Shown: positions 1 through 8,200 of the stretch, piece by piece | How positions within the stretch are numbered: position 1 is the stretch's first letter | Layout: each line of letters starts with the position of its first letter | NCBI GenBank assembly: GCA_003649495.1 | Contig: QMRZ01000008.1 | Location: forward strand, 1 to 22,819 | Direction: 5' to 3' | Length of the DNA stretch: 22,819 nucleotides | Origin: Thermoprotei archaeon | GTDB lineage: Archaea; Thermoproteota; Thermoprotei; Thermofilales; Thermofilaceae | Position numbers and translations under genes: made by a program | Notes under the pieces: model-generated | Told to the model about the DNA's origin: nothing | What the model saw: the letters and a program-made list of their open reading frames with translations, nothing else | Databases searched by the model: none

Positions 1-458
1 ATCCTGTAGCCTGCTAAGCCCCCCCTCTCGAGCAGTAGGGGGAACCCCACCACGTCGAGCAACGTATCCGCTGATCCGAGCTCATGTAGGTGCGCGTGTG
101 CCCCCCTGTGAACATGCTTCTCCGCCTCCTCCAGGAGCTCCAGGGCGCGCCGGGCCCTCTCGTAGACGTACTTAGACAGACTCAGCTCCTCCCTCAGCCT
201 CTCGAGAGCCGAGTAGAAGTCTGATAGCTCCCTCTCCCCCTCCTCCTCTATCATTATTAGAGTGGAAGTGGCTGAGATACCCGCTCTGGACACCTTCCTG
301 AACTCCAGCTTCACCGCCCTTACCCCCCTCAGGTGCTTAGGCAGAGCCTCTGCCAGCCTGAGCAATGGCTTCGGATCCACTCCCATATCGATCAACGCTG
401 AAAGCAGCATATCCCCCGAGACTCCTGAAGCTGAAGGATCCACCAGTAGGGCCCTCAC
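1..458 (-). CDS. larC: LarC, nickel insertion protein of NPN cofactor synthesis (N-terminal part, runs off left edge)
   Basis: LarC inserts nickel into pyridinium-3,5-bisthiocarboxylic acid mononucleotide in a CTP-dependent reaction, the last step of NPN cofactor synthesis for lactate racemase and related enzymes. I translated the minus strand from GTG at 458 and found an open frame of 152 codons to the window edge. The N-terminus VRALLVDPSASGVSGDM matches the family's opening, where the usual form is a 'YFDCFxGISGDM' block, followed by LLSALIDMGVDP. Near the edge, AHAHLHELGSADTLLDVVG matches the conserved 'HxHExGxxDxxxDxxG' block. Asp-Pro-Ser replaces the usual Asp-Cys-Phe. The GTG start is preferred because a TATA-like element lies about 27 bp upstream, giving a leaderless mRNA. 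The gene diverges from larB. No lesion is seen in this part, in contrast to larB and larE. Identification is firm; the C-terminal half is not visible. Confidence 0.85.
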   Translation of the reverse strand, partial: MRALLVDPSASGVSGDMLLSALIDMGVDPKPLLRLAEALPKHLRGVRAVKLEFRKVSRAGISATSTLIMIEEEGERELSDFYSALERLREELSLSKYVYERARRALELLEEAEKHVHRGAHAHLHELGSADTLLDVVGFPLLLERGGLAGYR

Positions 459-510
459 GTGGGAAGCACGAGAGAACGCCTTTTTAATTTTCCCGACAGA
501 GTCTAGCTCA
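459..510. promoter_or_regulatory. Shared bidirectional promoter between larC and larB
   Basis: The 52-bp gap between the larC GTG (458) and the larB ATG (511) holds an AT-rich, nearly symmetric element, TTTTTAATTTT, at about 481-491. Its centre lies about 25-27 bp from both start codons, the spacing expected for an archaeal TATA box driving a leaderless transcript in each direction. No Shine-Dalgarno sequence precedes either start. The divergent promoter role is inferred from position and composition. Confidence 0.5.
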
Positions 511-1216
511 ATGAAGCTCAGAGCTCTCCTCGAAGCCCTAGTTAGGGGGGGAGATAGGCCTCGAGGAGGCTGAGAGGAGGATAAGGCTGCTGGCCATAGA
601 GGAGCTGGAGCAGCTAGCTAGGCTGGATGTCAGCAGAGTGATGAGGAGAGGTGTGCCCGAGATAGTGCTGGGCGAGGGGAAGAGCCATGAGGAACTGAGG
701 AGGATCGCCTCTCTTATGCTATCATCAGCTGGCAGGGCGATAATAAGCAGGGTCTCGAGGAAGGACGCTGATTACGTAGTCGAGAAGGTTAAGCCGCATA
801 GGTATAGGTATGAGGAGTTGGCGCGAATCCTAATCCTATACTCAGAGGACTACAGGCCCGTGAAGATTGGCGGCAGAGTGGCTATAATGAGCGGTGGCAC
901 AGCCGACATCAGAGTAACAGAGGAGGCACGTGTTGTAGCTGAGGAGATGGGGTGCGACGTTAAAACCTTCTACGACGTGGGGATTGCAGCCCTCTAGAGA
1001 ACGCTGAGAGCCGTGCGTGAGGCCTTGGAGTGGGGGGCCGATGTGCTAATAGTGGCTGCTGGCCGCGAGGCGGCGCTGGCATCGCTGGTAGCGGGCTTAG
1101 TGGACGTGCCGGTGCTGGGCCTCCCTGTATCAGTGGGCTATGGCTTCGCAGGCCAGGGGGTTAGCGCTCTGGCAGCTGCCGCTGGAAACTATTGCAAAGC
1201 TCAAGAGATTACTTAA
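511..1216 (+). pseudogene. larB: larB, broken (nicotinic acid adenine dinucleotide carboxylase/hydrolase)
   Basis: LarB carboxylates nicotinic acid adenine dinucleotide and releases AMP to give the dicarboxylated mononucleotide, the first step of NPN synthesis. From ATG 511 the protein reads MKLRALLEALVRGGD and hits TGA at 571. Removing one G from the 7-G run at 545-551 restores GEIGLEEAERRIRLLAIEE and then VMRRGVPEIVLGEGKS, the LarB N-terminal and AIR-carboxylase-like core. An in-frame TAG at 995-997 interrupts YDVGIAAL-stop-RTLRAVREAL, where homologues usually have His. The frame then continues through GADVLIVAAGREAALASLVAGLVDVPVLGLPVSVGYG. It ends at 1216 in an unrelated tail, without the usual C-terminal 'VVNIDNGxGAG' block. 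Three separate defects argue for decay; sequencing error could explain the homopolymer one. TAG ends other genes here, so read-through by pyrrolysine is not supported. Confidence 0.75.
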
Positions 1217-1943
1217 GTTGTTCGAGGAGGGGGGAGGCCTCGTCATAGTCGCGTTCTCGGGTGGTGTGGATAGCAGCCTAGTGACGGCTGTAGCGGCTAC
1301 CGTGCTCGGGCCCTCGAACGTGTACGCCGTTACTGCTGCGAGCCCCCTCTATCCTCACAGCGAGCTAGAGCAAGCTAAGAGGATAGCTAAGCTACTGGGG
1401 GTTAACCACGTGATAGTGAACAGCAGTGAACTAGATGATGAGAGATTTGCAGCTAACCCTCCCAACCGATGCTATTACTGCAAGAAGAACCTCTCGAGGG
1501 AGCTAAAAGAGGTAGCTCACCGAGTAGGCGCTAAGGTGATAGTAGATGGGACTAACCACGATGACCTGAAGGGACATAGGCCGGGCTACCTAGCTACTCG
1601 AGAGGAGGGAATACAGAGCCCCCTGGCCGAGGTAGGGCTGACCAAGGGGGAGGTGAGGATGCTGGCCCGCCTATTAGGCCTCCCCAACTGGGATAAGCCT
1701 CCCATGGCTTGCCTGGCATCAAGGATACCTTACGGTGAGAGAATAACTAGGGAGAGGCTAGCTAGGATAGAGAGGGCAGAGGAGATAGTGAGAGCGCTCA
1801 CTGGCGTTAAACAGCTCAGGGTCAGAGACCACGGCGTAATCGCCAGGATAGAGGTTGGGAGGGAGGAGAGGAGGCTGTTCTTCTCGGAGAAGGTGATGGA
1901 CGCCATAGCTAAAGAGCTGAGAGCGCTGGCTGGACGTATGTGA
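1140..1943 (+). CDS. larE: LarE, ATP-dependent sulfur insertase of NPN cofactor synthesis, C-terminus frameshifted
   Basis: LarE adenylates the substrate carboxylates and replaces oxygen with sulfur. The PP-loop ATP-binding motif SGGVDSS lies at residues 40-46 of the frame from ATG 1140. RCYYCKK gives Cys111 and Cys114, and PPMACLASRIPYG gives Cys191. These three cysteines fit the iron-sulfur type of LarE better than the single sacrificial-cysteine type. The frame ends at residue 267 (LRALAGRM), short of the conserved tail, which lies in another frame just downstream. The ATG at 1140 sits inside larB, whose frame overlaps by 77 bp, and the first 12 or so residues look non-native. The true start is uncertain because the larB 3' end seems deleted. 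Without its tail the enzyme may be inactive; the alternative is a one-base sequence error. Confidence 0.75.
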   Translation: MASQARGLALWQLPLETIAKLKRLLKLFEEGGGLVIVAFSGGVDSSLVTAVAATVLGPSNVYAVTAASPLYPHSELEQAKRIAKLLGVNHVIVNSSELDDERFAANPPNRCYYCKKNLSRELKEVAHRVGAKVIVDGTNHDDLKGHRPGYLATREEGIQSPLAEVGLTKGEVRMLARLLGLPNWDKPPMACLASRIPYGERITRERLARIERAEEIVRALTGVKQLRVRDHGVIARIEVGREERRLFFSEKVMDAIAKELRALAGRM

Positions 1944-2059
1944 CGCTAGACCTACAAGGCTACAGGAGCGGCAGCATGGATGAGGTACTCGAGACTAAGA
2001 TCACGCCTCTCAATAAGGCAGGATCGGAGCCGCCGGGCCCTGAGCCCACCTCCACTTAG
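1944..2059 (+). pseudogene. larE: Out-of-frame C-terminal tail of larE
   Basis: In the frame starting at 1934 (ACG), the sequence encodes TYVTLDLQGYRSGSMDEVL, the highly conserved LarE C-terminus. It then runs on as a short tail to TAG at 2057-2059. Adding one G in the CTGGCT stretch near 1926-1931 would give ALGWTYVTLDL and join it to the main larE frame. This locates the lesion at about 1925-1935. Confidence 0.7.
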
Positions 2060-2188
2060 CTTCATCGTTCTCTCATCTTGAATCGTAGCGCTACATTGAT
2101 TCACGCTTGGATGCGCACATCCACGACACCTGCAGCACTAAGCTACGTTTCCGGAGGGAACCCGGACTAGGCCTTAACCTAAATCATT
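2060..2188. other. Intergenic gap, convergent 3' ends
   Basis: This gap of about 130 bp lies between the larE remnant (plus) and the ABC permease (minus). It holds only a 10-bp palindrome, GTAGCGCTAC (2085-2094), flanked by AATC and GATT. I see no ORF, tRNA or clear T-tract terminator. Confidence 0.4.
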
Positions 2189-3016
2189 TTATAGCCTTAT
2201 TTCCTCTAGAGGCACGCCACGGCTCCTCCTCATGAGTGCTAAAGACGCCGCGATAAACACCGCGATCCACGCGAAGGTAGAGATGGCCGCTAGCCTCAGG
2301 TTCACCGCTCTTAGCGTCGTAGTACCTGTGAGCCACGCCAGATAGGATCCCGTAGGTGGAATAGCGCCAGTACCGTGGTAGGTTAAGAGGGCGGGCAGTG
2401 CGCAGAGGGGGGCCACGTAGATTAGGTCTCCCAGGTCTACCCACAGCTGGGAGTATGCTAGGAAACCTATGATAAGGGGTAGGTAACTGGTCATGGTTAA
2501 CGCCCTGGTCCTGCCGGATACCAGGACTAAGAGAGCTAGTGTGTAGGAGAGCCAGTAGTAGGAGACGCCAGCTAGTATTAAGTCGATCAGCACGCCGAGA
2601 GGGTTCTCGGGGAGGGCCAGCACACGCCACTTCAAGTATGAGAGGCCTATGACCGACGAGAAGATTACCGCTGCGTACACGAGTATGGCTGTGAGGCTGC
2701 CTAGGAAGTCCTCCATCACTAATCTCAGCGGCCCAATCTTGGTGAACTTCACTATGTACCTAGCAGCTCTCGACATGTGGAATATGCTGTAAGTCAGACC
2801 TATCGCAGCAGTGGAGATGGACAGCAGGCCCAGGAAGCTATAGGCTAGGGCAACATCAATCTTAACCACGTACACGCCCCACTCACCTACTGCCTGACTG
2901 CCGCTGAAGACGAAGATCCACATAGCTACCCAAAACTCCATGAAGCCTATAGACCATCCAAGCAGCTCCACGTTAGTTAAGAGGTCCTTAACCTTGAGCC
3001 TTAGGTACAGGCTCAC
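2189..3016 (-). CDS. ABC transporter permease, multi-spanning membrane protein
   Basis: The 275-aa protein is very hydrophobic, with about six predicted membrane helices spread through its length. The stretches near residues 25-40, 50-75, 105-130, 140-165, 175-195 and 245-265 are rich in Leu, Ile, Val and Ala. It begins with MSLYLRLKVKDLL, a short basic cytoplasmic lead typical of ABC-2-type permeases, and ends with the basic tail MRRSRGVPLEEIRL. It starts two bases after the end of the ATPase gene on the same strand, so the two are almost certainly one operon and one transporter. No substrate can be read from the sequence. A divergent secreted peptidase-like gene next door leaves peptide or surface-product export as a possibility. 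Family assignment rests mainly on context and hydrophobicity. Confidence 0.65.
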   Translation of the reverse strand: MSLYLRLKVKDLLTNVELLGWSIGFMEFWVAMWIFVFSGSQAVGEWGVYVVKIDVALAYSFLGLLSISTAAIGLTYSIFHMSRAARYIVKFTKIGPLRLVMEDFLGSLTAILVYAAVIFSSVIGLSYLKWRVLALPENPLGVLIDLILAGVSYYWLSYTLALLVLVSGRTRALTMTSYLPLIIGFLAYSQLWVDLGDLIYVAPLCALPALLTYHGTGAIPPTGSYLAWLTGTTTLRAVNLRLAAISTFAWIAVFIAASLALMRRSRGVPLEEIRL

Positions 3017-3018
3017 TC

Positions 3019-3816
3019 CTAACCACCGAGCGTTACCTCGTAGATCCTATCTAGCGTAACCAGCTTTGAAAGCGGCTCACCACAGGCTCCAGGAACTAGA
3101 CTATACACCCCGCCTGCCGCCTTGAATCTCAGTATAGCTCCCTCAGCTTCTCCACGCACAAGGCTCGCGTGAGCTAGCTCTTCAGCCTTCAGCGGCCCAT
3201 ATACCCTGCCCTCGATCATGAAGTGTACACTCCACTTACTCAACGCGTTTAACACCCATGTCTCATGTGTGCTTAGCACCAGCACCCCCCTATATTCCTC
3301 GACATGGCGTACAACTCTTACCTTCCTCGCCGGATCCAGCTGTTCAAATGGCTCGTCAAGGAGTACGTGTTTAGCCCCTGACGCCAGGGCTAGTGAAGTG
3401 GAGAAGGCCTTCTGCTGCCCTGCTGACAACTCCCATGGCTTCCTCCTCCTCAATAGCTCGAGCGAAAGCCCCAGGTCCTCAGCTATGTTAAGTGCTAGGT
3501 CCAGGTCGCCACACATGACGTCTGCGAAGAGCCGTAGGTGGTCGTAAGCGCTCAGGTGGAACACGCGGTAAACCTCGCTCAGATTCACCGCCAGGAGCTT
3601 AGGCCTCCCGTATAGCGACTTTACATCCTGTCCGTCTATCAATACCCTTCCTGAGGATATGGGCACTAGCCCACATATAGCCTTAAAGAGAGTGGTCTTC
3701 CCCGCACCGTTAGGCCCTAACAGCAAGTGCTTGCCCGAGAGCCTGGCCGTCACCCCCCTTACCACGGGTTCATGACGTCGACTGTACCTCACGTAAAGCT
3801 CTACGAGGTCGATCAT
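3019..3816 (-). CDS. ABC transporter ATP-binding protein
   Basis: The 265-aa nucleotide-binding domain energises the permease encoded immediately downstream. Walker A is GPNGAGKT at residues 34-41, the signature is LSAGQ at 130-134, Walker B is VLLDE at 151-155, the D-loop region is QLDP, and the switch His is in LSTHET (His184). The Q-loop Gln is not obvious: the segment is AVNLSEVYRVFHLSAYDHL, without the usual Gln before the coupling region. A C-terminal extension of about 60 residues (from about 205) follows the core domain and is not recognised. The start is ATG 3816. The gene is divergent from the peptidase gene at 3885 across 68 bp. It is most like the ABC-2/antibiotic-export type ATPases. 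Confidence is high for the domain and low for any substrate. Confidence 0.88.
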   Translation of the reverse strand: MIDLVELYVRYSRRHEPVVRGVTARLSGKHLLLGPNGAGKTTLFKAICGLVPISSGRVLIDGQDVKSLYGRPKLLAVNLSEVYRVFHLSAYDHLRLFADVMCGDLDLALNIAEDLGLSLELLRRRKPWELSAGQQKAFSTSLALASGAKHVLLDEPFEQLDPARKVRVVRHVEEYRGVLVLSTHETWVLNALSKWSVHFMIEGRVYGPLKAEELAHASLVRGEAEGAILRFKAAGGVYSLVPGACGEPLSKLVTLDRIYEVTLGG

Positions 3817-3884
3817 TTAACACACCAAAGCATTTGTGAATTCTAACTAGGCTTATATGAGGCTTTCTCGATCCTTGGACGACT
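3817..3884. promoter_or_regulatory. Divergent promoter region, ABC operon and peptidase gene
   Basis: For the plus gene, GCTTATATGA at 3851-3860 is a TATA-like box centred about 29 bp before ATG 3885, fitting a leaderless or nearly leaderless mRNA. For the minus gene, only a weak AT-rich element (TTAGAATT read on the minus strand, about 3840-3847) lies at the right distance from ATG 3816. Confidence 0.4.
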
Positions 3885-5054
3885 ATGACGCTGGTGAAGC
3901 TCAGGGAAGCCTCGATCTACGCAATCGCGGCTGCTCTAACGGTTTTAGCTGCAGTTGTATACACTTTGAGCCTGCCCGAGGTTAGGTATGAGGAAGTGAG
4001 CTTGCCCCTGCAATTTAGGTACAAGTACTTGGAAGAGTACTACGAACCCGAGTGGGCTCGCTGGACAGACGTGAAGAGCTATCCACCTACGGCGTTCATC
4101 GAGGGAATACCATGGGTAAGCTATGAGAAGCCCTACTGTGCATCGACTTGTCTACAAATGATAGCGTACAAGTACGGCATCAACGCCTCAGTAGGCTACC
4201 TCAACTTCCTGATGGGCTTCACGTACGGCGCCTACTATGGGGAGTTCGACGGGCAGGCATTCTTCACACCTTTTAACGATCCCTTCGCAGGATACGTTAA
4301 TGCCTCCCGCCTGCTTGGCTTAGAATACCACCTCCTAGTGATGAATGACGAGGAGCTATTCGAGAGCCTCTGCCGCTACCTAGTCTCGAGAGATGTACCA
4401 GTGGTACTGCCGGTTAATGCCTCGAGGCTCTATGGGGCGAGCCATTTCACGCCTCACTTCGAGCTGCTAGTGGGATACGATGAGGAGTTCTTCTACCTGT
4501 ATGAGCCCACGGGGCCTACCAAGTTTCTACTGGGTGAGCGTGGCTTAAGGTTCCCCGCATCTCTTGTGGTTAAAGCCGTTAATGATCTATGTAGGGGCTT
4601 TCAACTGCCTTGGAAGTATGCGTTAATGTACTTCACCAGAGGGGCGCGCCCCTCAATCAACTTGGCAGAGGTCCTAAGGAGGAATGGCTTGCTAGAATTG
4701 GGCTTCAACTACACCTTCGGTAGCTACAGGATGTTCCTGGGCTCAACAGCAATTAGCGCGCTCGCTGAGCGTATTGAGAGAGGGGGCTTAACAGGCCAGG
4801 AGATAGCTTGGCAGCTTAAGGCCGCATCGCTAACCAGGCTTGATAACGCGGGCTTCCTCAGGTTGTGCTTCCCTAAGGAGGAGGGTGTCGCTAAGGCCGC
4901 CGAGTACCTGGAGGCCGCCGCGAGGTTGTATGAAGAGGCTCTTCACATAATCAGTACATCACCCCTTAAAGCGGCTGCACTCCTTAGGAGAGCTGCCCAG
5001 TACGAGGCAGAGGCTGGGAGGCTACTGGTGGCAGCCGGGGAGGGTGGAGACTAA
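3885..5054 (+). CDS. Membrane-anchored papain/C39-like cysteine peptidase candidate
   Basis: The 389-aa protein has one N-terminal hydrophobic helix (about residues 10-29) that should act as a signal anchor, placing the rest outside the cell. Several N-x-S/T sequons (for example NAS, NYT) fit an extracellular location. The middle resembles C39-like/papain-fold domains. PYCASTCLQMIAYKYG (84-98) aligns with the family's 'DCGPTCLAMVxxYYG', making Cys85 the likely nucleophile. TPHFELLVGYDEEFFYLYEP (189-208) aligns with 'HxVVVxGYDDxxxYxxDP', giving His191, with Glu207 where Asp is usual. The last 130 residues are alpha-helical and Ala/Leu/Glu-rich, with no family I recognise. Its neighbour is a divergent ABC transporter, so a role in processing an exported product is possible but inferred. 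It could be a catalytically dead C39-like binding domain. Confidence 0.6.
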   Translation: MTLVKLREASIYAIAAALTVLAAVVYTLSLPEVRYEEVSLPLQFRYKYLEEYYEPEWARWTDVKSYPPTAFIEGIPWVSYEKPYCASTCLQMIAYKYGINASVGYLNFLMGFTYGAYYGEFDGQAFFTPFNDPFAGYVNASRLLGLEYHLLVMNDEELFESLCRYLVSRDVPVVLPVNASRLYGASHFTPHFELLVGYDEEFFYLYEPTGPTKFLLGERGLRFPASLVVKAVNDLCRGFQLPWKYALMYFTRGARPSINLAEVLRRNGLLELGFNYTFGSYRMFLGSTAISALAERIERGGLTGQEIAWQLKAASLTRLDNAGFLRLCFPKEEGVAKAAEYLEAAARLYEEALHIISTSPLKAAALLRRAAQYEAEAGRLLVAAGEGGD

Positions 5055-5238
5055 TAGCACAGTATAGTTAAAGAAACCCACCTCCGCGTAGCTACCTAAT
5101 TCTCCAAATGTAACGTTACGTTTATATTTCATGCCTGGAAAGCCTGGGCAAGGGTCTTGGCGCGCCAAAAGGCTGCAGAGGTAGTCGCTGCTTCTAAATC
5201 CCAGCTCAATGCCCCTATACAGCTTCTAGGTGAGGGAG
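5055..5238 (+). promoter_or_regulatory. carB promoter with two palindromes and a long leader
   Basis: A TATA-like box, GTTTATATTTC, lies at about 5119-5129. Upstream and touching it is the 10-bp palindrome GTAACGTTAC (5110-5119). Downstream is the 12-bp palindrome TTGGCGCGCCAA (5157-5168), at or just past the predicted start site near 5150. The resulting leader of about 90 nt is unusual here, since most other genes look leaderless. It ends in a Shine-Dalgarno-like GGTGAG (5229-5234), 4 bp before ATG 5239. Regulation by pyrimidines or arginine is a guess from gene content. Confidence 0.45.
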
Positions 5239-8200
5239 ATGCCAAGGCTAAAGGAAGTGAGTAAAGTCCTCCTCTTGGGGTCAGGAGGGATAAAGATAGC
5301 GGAGGCTGCTGAGTTCGATTACAGCGGTTCACAGGCCATAAAGGCGCTGAAGGAGGAGGGGATCGAGGTTGTACTCGTAAACCCGAATGTGGCTACTATC
5401 CAGACCTCCCAGGAGCTTGCTGATAAGGTATATCTGCTGCCTGTGAAGCCTAACTTCGTCGAGAGAGTTATTGAGAGGGAGAGGCCTGACGGGATAATGT
5501 TAGGCTTTGGGGGGCAGACTGCGCTCAACTGCGGTGTTGAACTGGCTAAGCGCGGCATACTCGACAGGTACGGGGTTAAGGTGCTGGGCACGCCAATTGA
5601 GGGGATTGTGAAGGCCTCAGATAGAGACCTCTTCAGAGAGGTGATGCGAGAGCATGGGATACCCGTCCCGCCCTCTAGGGCGGCATCCTCGGTTGATGAG
5701 GCTCTAGACGCGGCTGAGGAGATAGGCTACCCAGTAATGGTTAGAGTGGCCTTCAACTTGGGAGGTGCTGGCTCCCTCGTAGCCCACAGCAGGGGTGAGC
5801 TAAGCCGGCTAGTAGAGAAGGCGCTAGCTCAGTCGCCCATAAGGCAGGTGCTCATCGAGCGCTACCTGGGCCACTGGAAGGAGATAGAGTTTGAGGTGGT
5901 ACGCGACTGTGAGGATAATGCGGTGGCGGTAGCATGCCTGGAGAACGTGGACCCCATGGGGATCCACACGGGTGACTCCATAGTCGTAGCCCCATCTCAA
6001 ACGCTCACCAACAGAGAGTACCAAATGCTGAGGGATGCGTCATTGGCGGTGGCCAGGGCTATAGGCGTCATAGGCGAGTGCAACGTTCAGTTAGCCCTAA
6101 ACCCCCAGTCTGAGGAGTTCTACGTCATAGAGACTAATCCCAGGATGTCTAGGAGCAGCGCGCTGGCAAGCAAGGCGACGGGCTACCCTCTAGCCTACAT
6201 AGCCGCCAAGCTAGCCCTAGGCTACACTCTCCCAGAACTAGTCAATGGAGTGACCGGGGTAACATCGGCACACTTTGAGCCAGCGCTAGACTATGTGGTG
6301 GTCAAGGTGCCGCGGTGGGATTTCGAGAAGTTCCCCGCATCTCAGAGGCTCATTGGCACCGAGATGAGGAGCATAGGCGAGGTAATGGCCATTGGCCGCT
6401 GCTTCGAAGAAGCCCTCCAGAAGGCCATTAGGATGCTTGACATAGGCGCCGAGGGGCTGGTCGCTAACCCCTGGGATGATGGGCGCCTACCCTCCATCGA
6501 GGAGCTTAGGAAAGACCTGGCCACGCCTAAGCCCTACAGGATACTCAGGGTGGCAGAGGCCATTAAGGCTGGCGTGCCAATCGAGGAGATATACCGCCTA
6601 ACAGGCATAGACCCGTGGTACCTGTATAAAGTGCAGAACATAGTGGAGATGGAGGAGAAGCTCAGGAGGCTCCGCCAGCTAGAGGATCGCAGCGAAGTCG
6701 TCAGCCTGATTAAGGAAGCTAAGAGGCTAGGCTTCTCGGATAGACAGATCGCCATCTGCCTGGGGATAAGCGAGGACGAGGTGCGGGCCTTCAGGAAGCG
6801 GCACGGGATAACTCCGGTTATCAAGAGGATAGACACACTAGCCGCTGAGTGGCCAGCTAGAACCAATTACCTGTACTTGACGTACGGCGGCGACTCAGAT
6901 GATGTGAAGCCCTCGCCCAAGAGGAAGGTGCTCGTACTCGGCGCCGGGGTGTTCAGGATAGGGGTCTCAGTCGAGTTCGACTGGTGCGTAGTGCAACTAT
7001 CAAGGGCTCTCAGGAAGAGGGGTGTGGAGGAGGTGATAGTAGTCAACTACAACCCGGAGACCGTCTCCACCGACTGGGACGTAAACGATAAGCTATACTT
7101 CGAGGAGGTGACCCTCGAGAGGATCCTAGACATATGGGAGAAGGAGAGGCCACTAGGGGTGGTAGCCTGCGTCGGCGGGCAACTAGCTAATAACCTGGCT
7201 CCCCAGCTCGAGGAGAGAGGCGTCAAGATCCTCGGCTCCAGTGGACGCGCAGTTGACGTGGCTGAGGACAGGAGGAAGTTCAGCGCCCTCCTCGATGAGC
7301 TGGGTATACCCCAGCCCCCCTGGATCGAGTGTGAGGACAAGGATAAGCTGATCGACTTCTGCCGTAAAGTGGGATTCCCGGTTATAGTTAGGCCCTCCTA
7401 CGTGCTCTCAGGATTAGCGATGCGAGTGCTTAGGAGCGAAGAGGAGCTCACGGCCTACTTGGAGGAGGCTGCCAAGAACCCCCTAGCCAGGAAGCTGGTA
7501 GCCAGCAAATTCATCGAGGGTGCTAGGGAGGTGGAGGTTGACTGCGTATCCGATGGAGACAGGGTATTGATAGGGGCCGTGATAGAGCACATTGAGGGGG
7601 CGGGAGTCCACTCGGGCGATTCAACGATGGTAATCCCGCCTTTCTCCATTAGCCGTAGGGCTTTGGAGAAGGTGAAGGACTACACCTTCAGGATATGCAG
7701 AGCTCTGGGAGCTAGGGGGCCCGTCAATATACAGTACCTAGTGAAGGGAGAGGAGGTATACGTGATCGAGTGTAACCTTAGGGCTTCACGCTCAATGCCA
7801 TTCACATCAAAGGTCAAGGGGGTCAACTTGATGGAGTACGTGGCTGATGTAATCATGGGGAGGAAGCTACACATTCCCACCACCGTGTATGAGCCCCCAG
7901 CTCGCCGATGGGGCGTGAAGACTCCTCAATTCTCCTGGACGAGGATAAGAGGCGCCTACCCTGTGCTCGATGTTGAGATGCGGTCGACGGGCGAGGTAGC
8001 GGCCCTGGGCTCCTCGATGTACGACGCGTTGATAAAGTCGTGGCTAGCCGCCCAGCCTAACGATGCTCCAGAGAGAGGCTCGAAGGTGCTGATTATAGCA
8101 GATCACTCAGGAGACGGAGTAGTGAGAGAGATTGCTGGAACTCTAAGGCGTCTGGGATACGAGCCTCTCATAGCTACACCGTCATCCCGAGATGGCACAT

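Noticed and set aside
262..573. 103-aa plus-strand open frame at the left end
   Set aside because: It is antisense to larC for most of its length, and only the part from ATG 511 corresponds to real coding sequence (the larB N-terminus).
995..997. TAG in larB read as pyrrolysine
   Set aside because: TAG ends several other genes here (FtsX-like, sulfatase-like, ABC ATPase), and the same gene has other lesions, so decay or error is simpler.
2184..2630. 148-aa minus-strand frame overlapping the ABC permease
   Set aside because: Composition is Arg/Pro-rich with no family resemblance; the permease frame is strongly hydrophobic and abuts the ATPase gene.
5230..5238. GTG 5230 as the carB start
   Set aside because: The GTG is part of the Shine-Dalgarno-like GGTGAG serving ATG 5239, and CarB homologues begin near the ATG.
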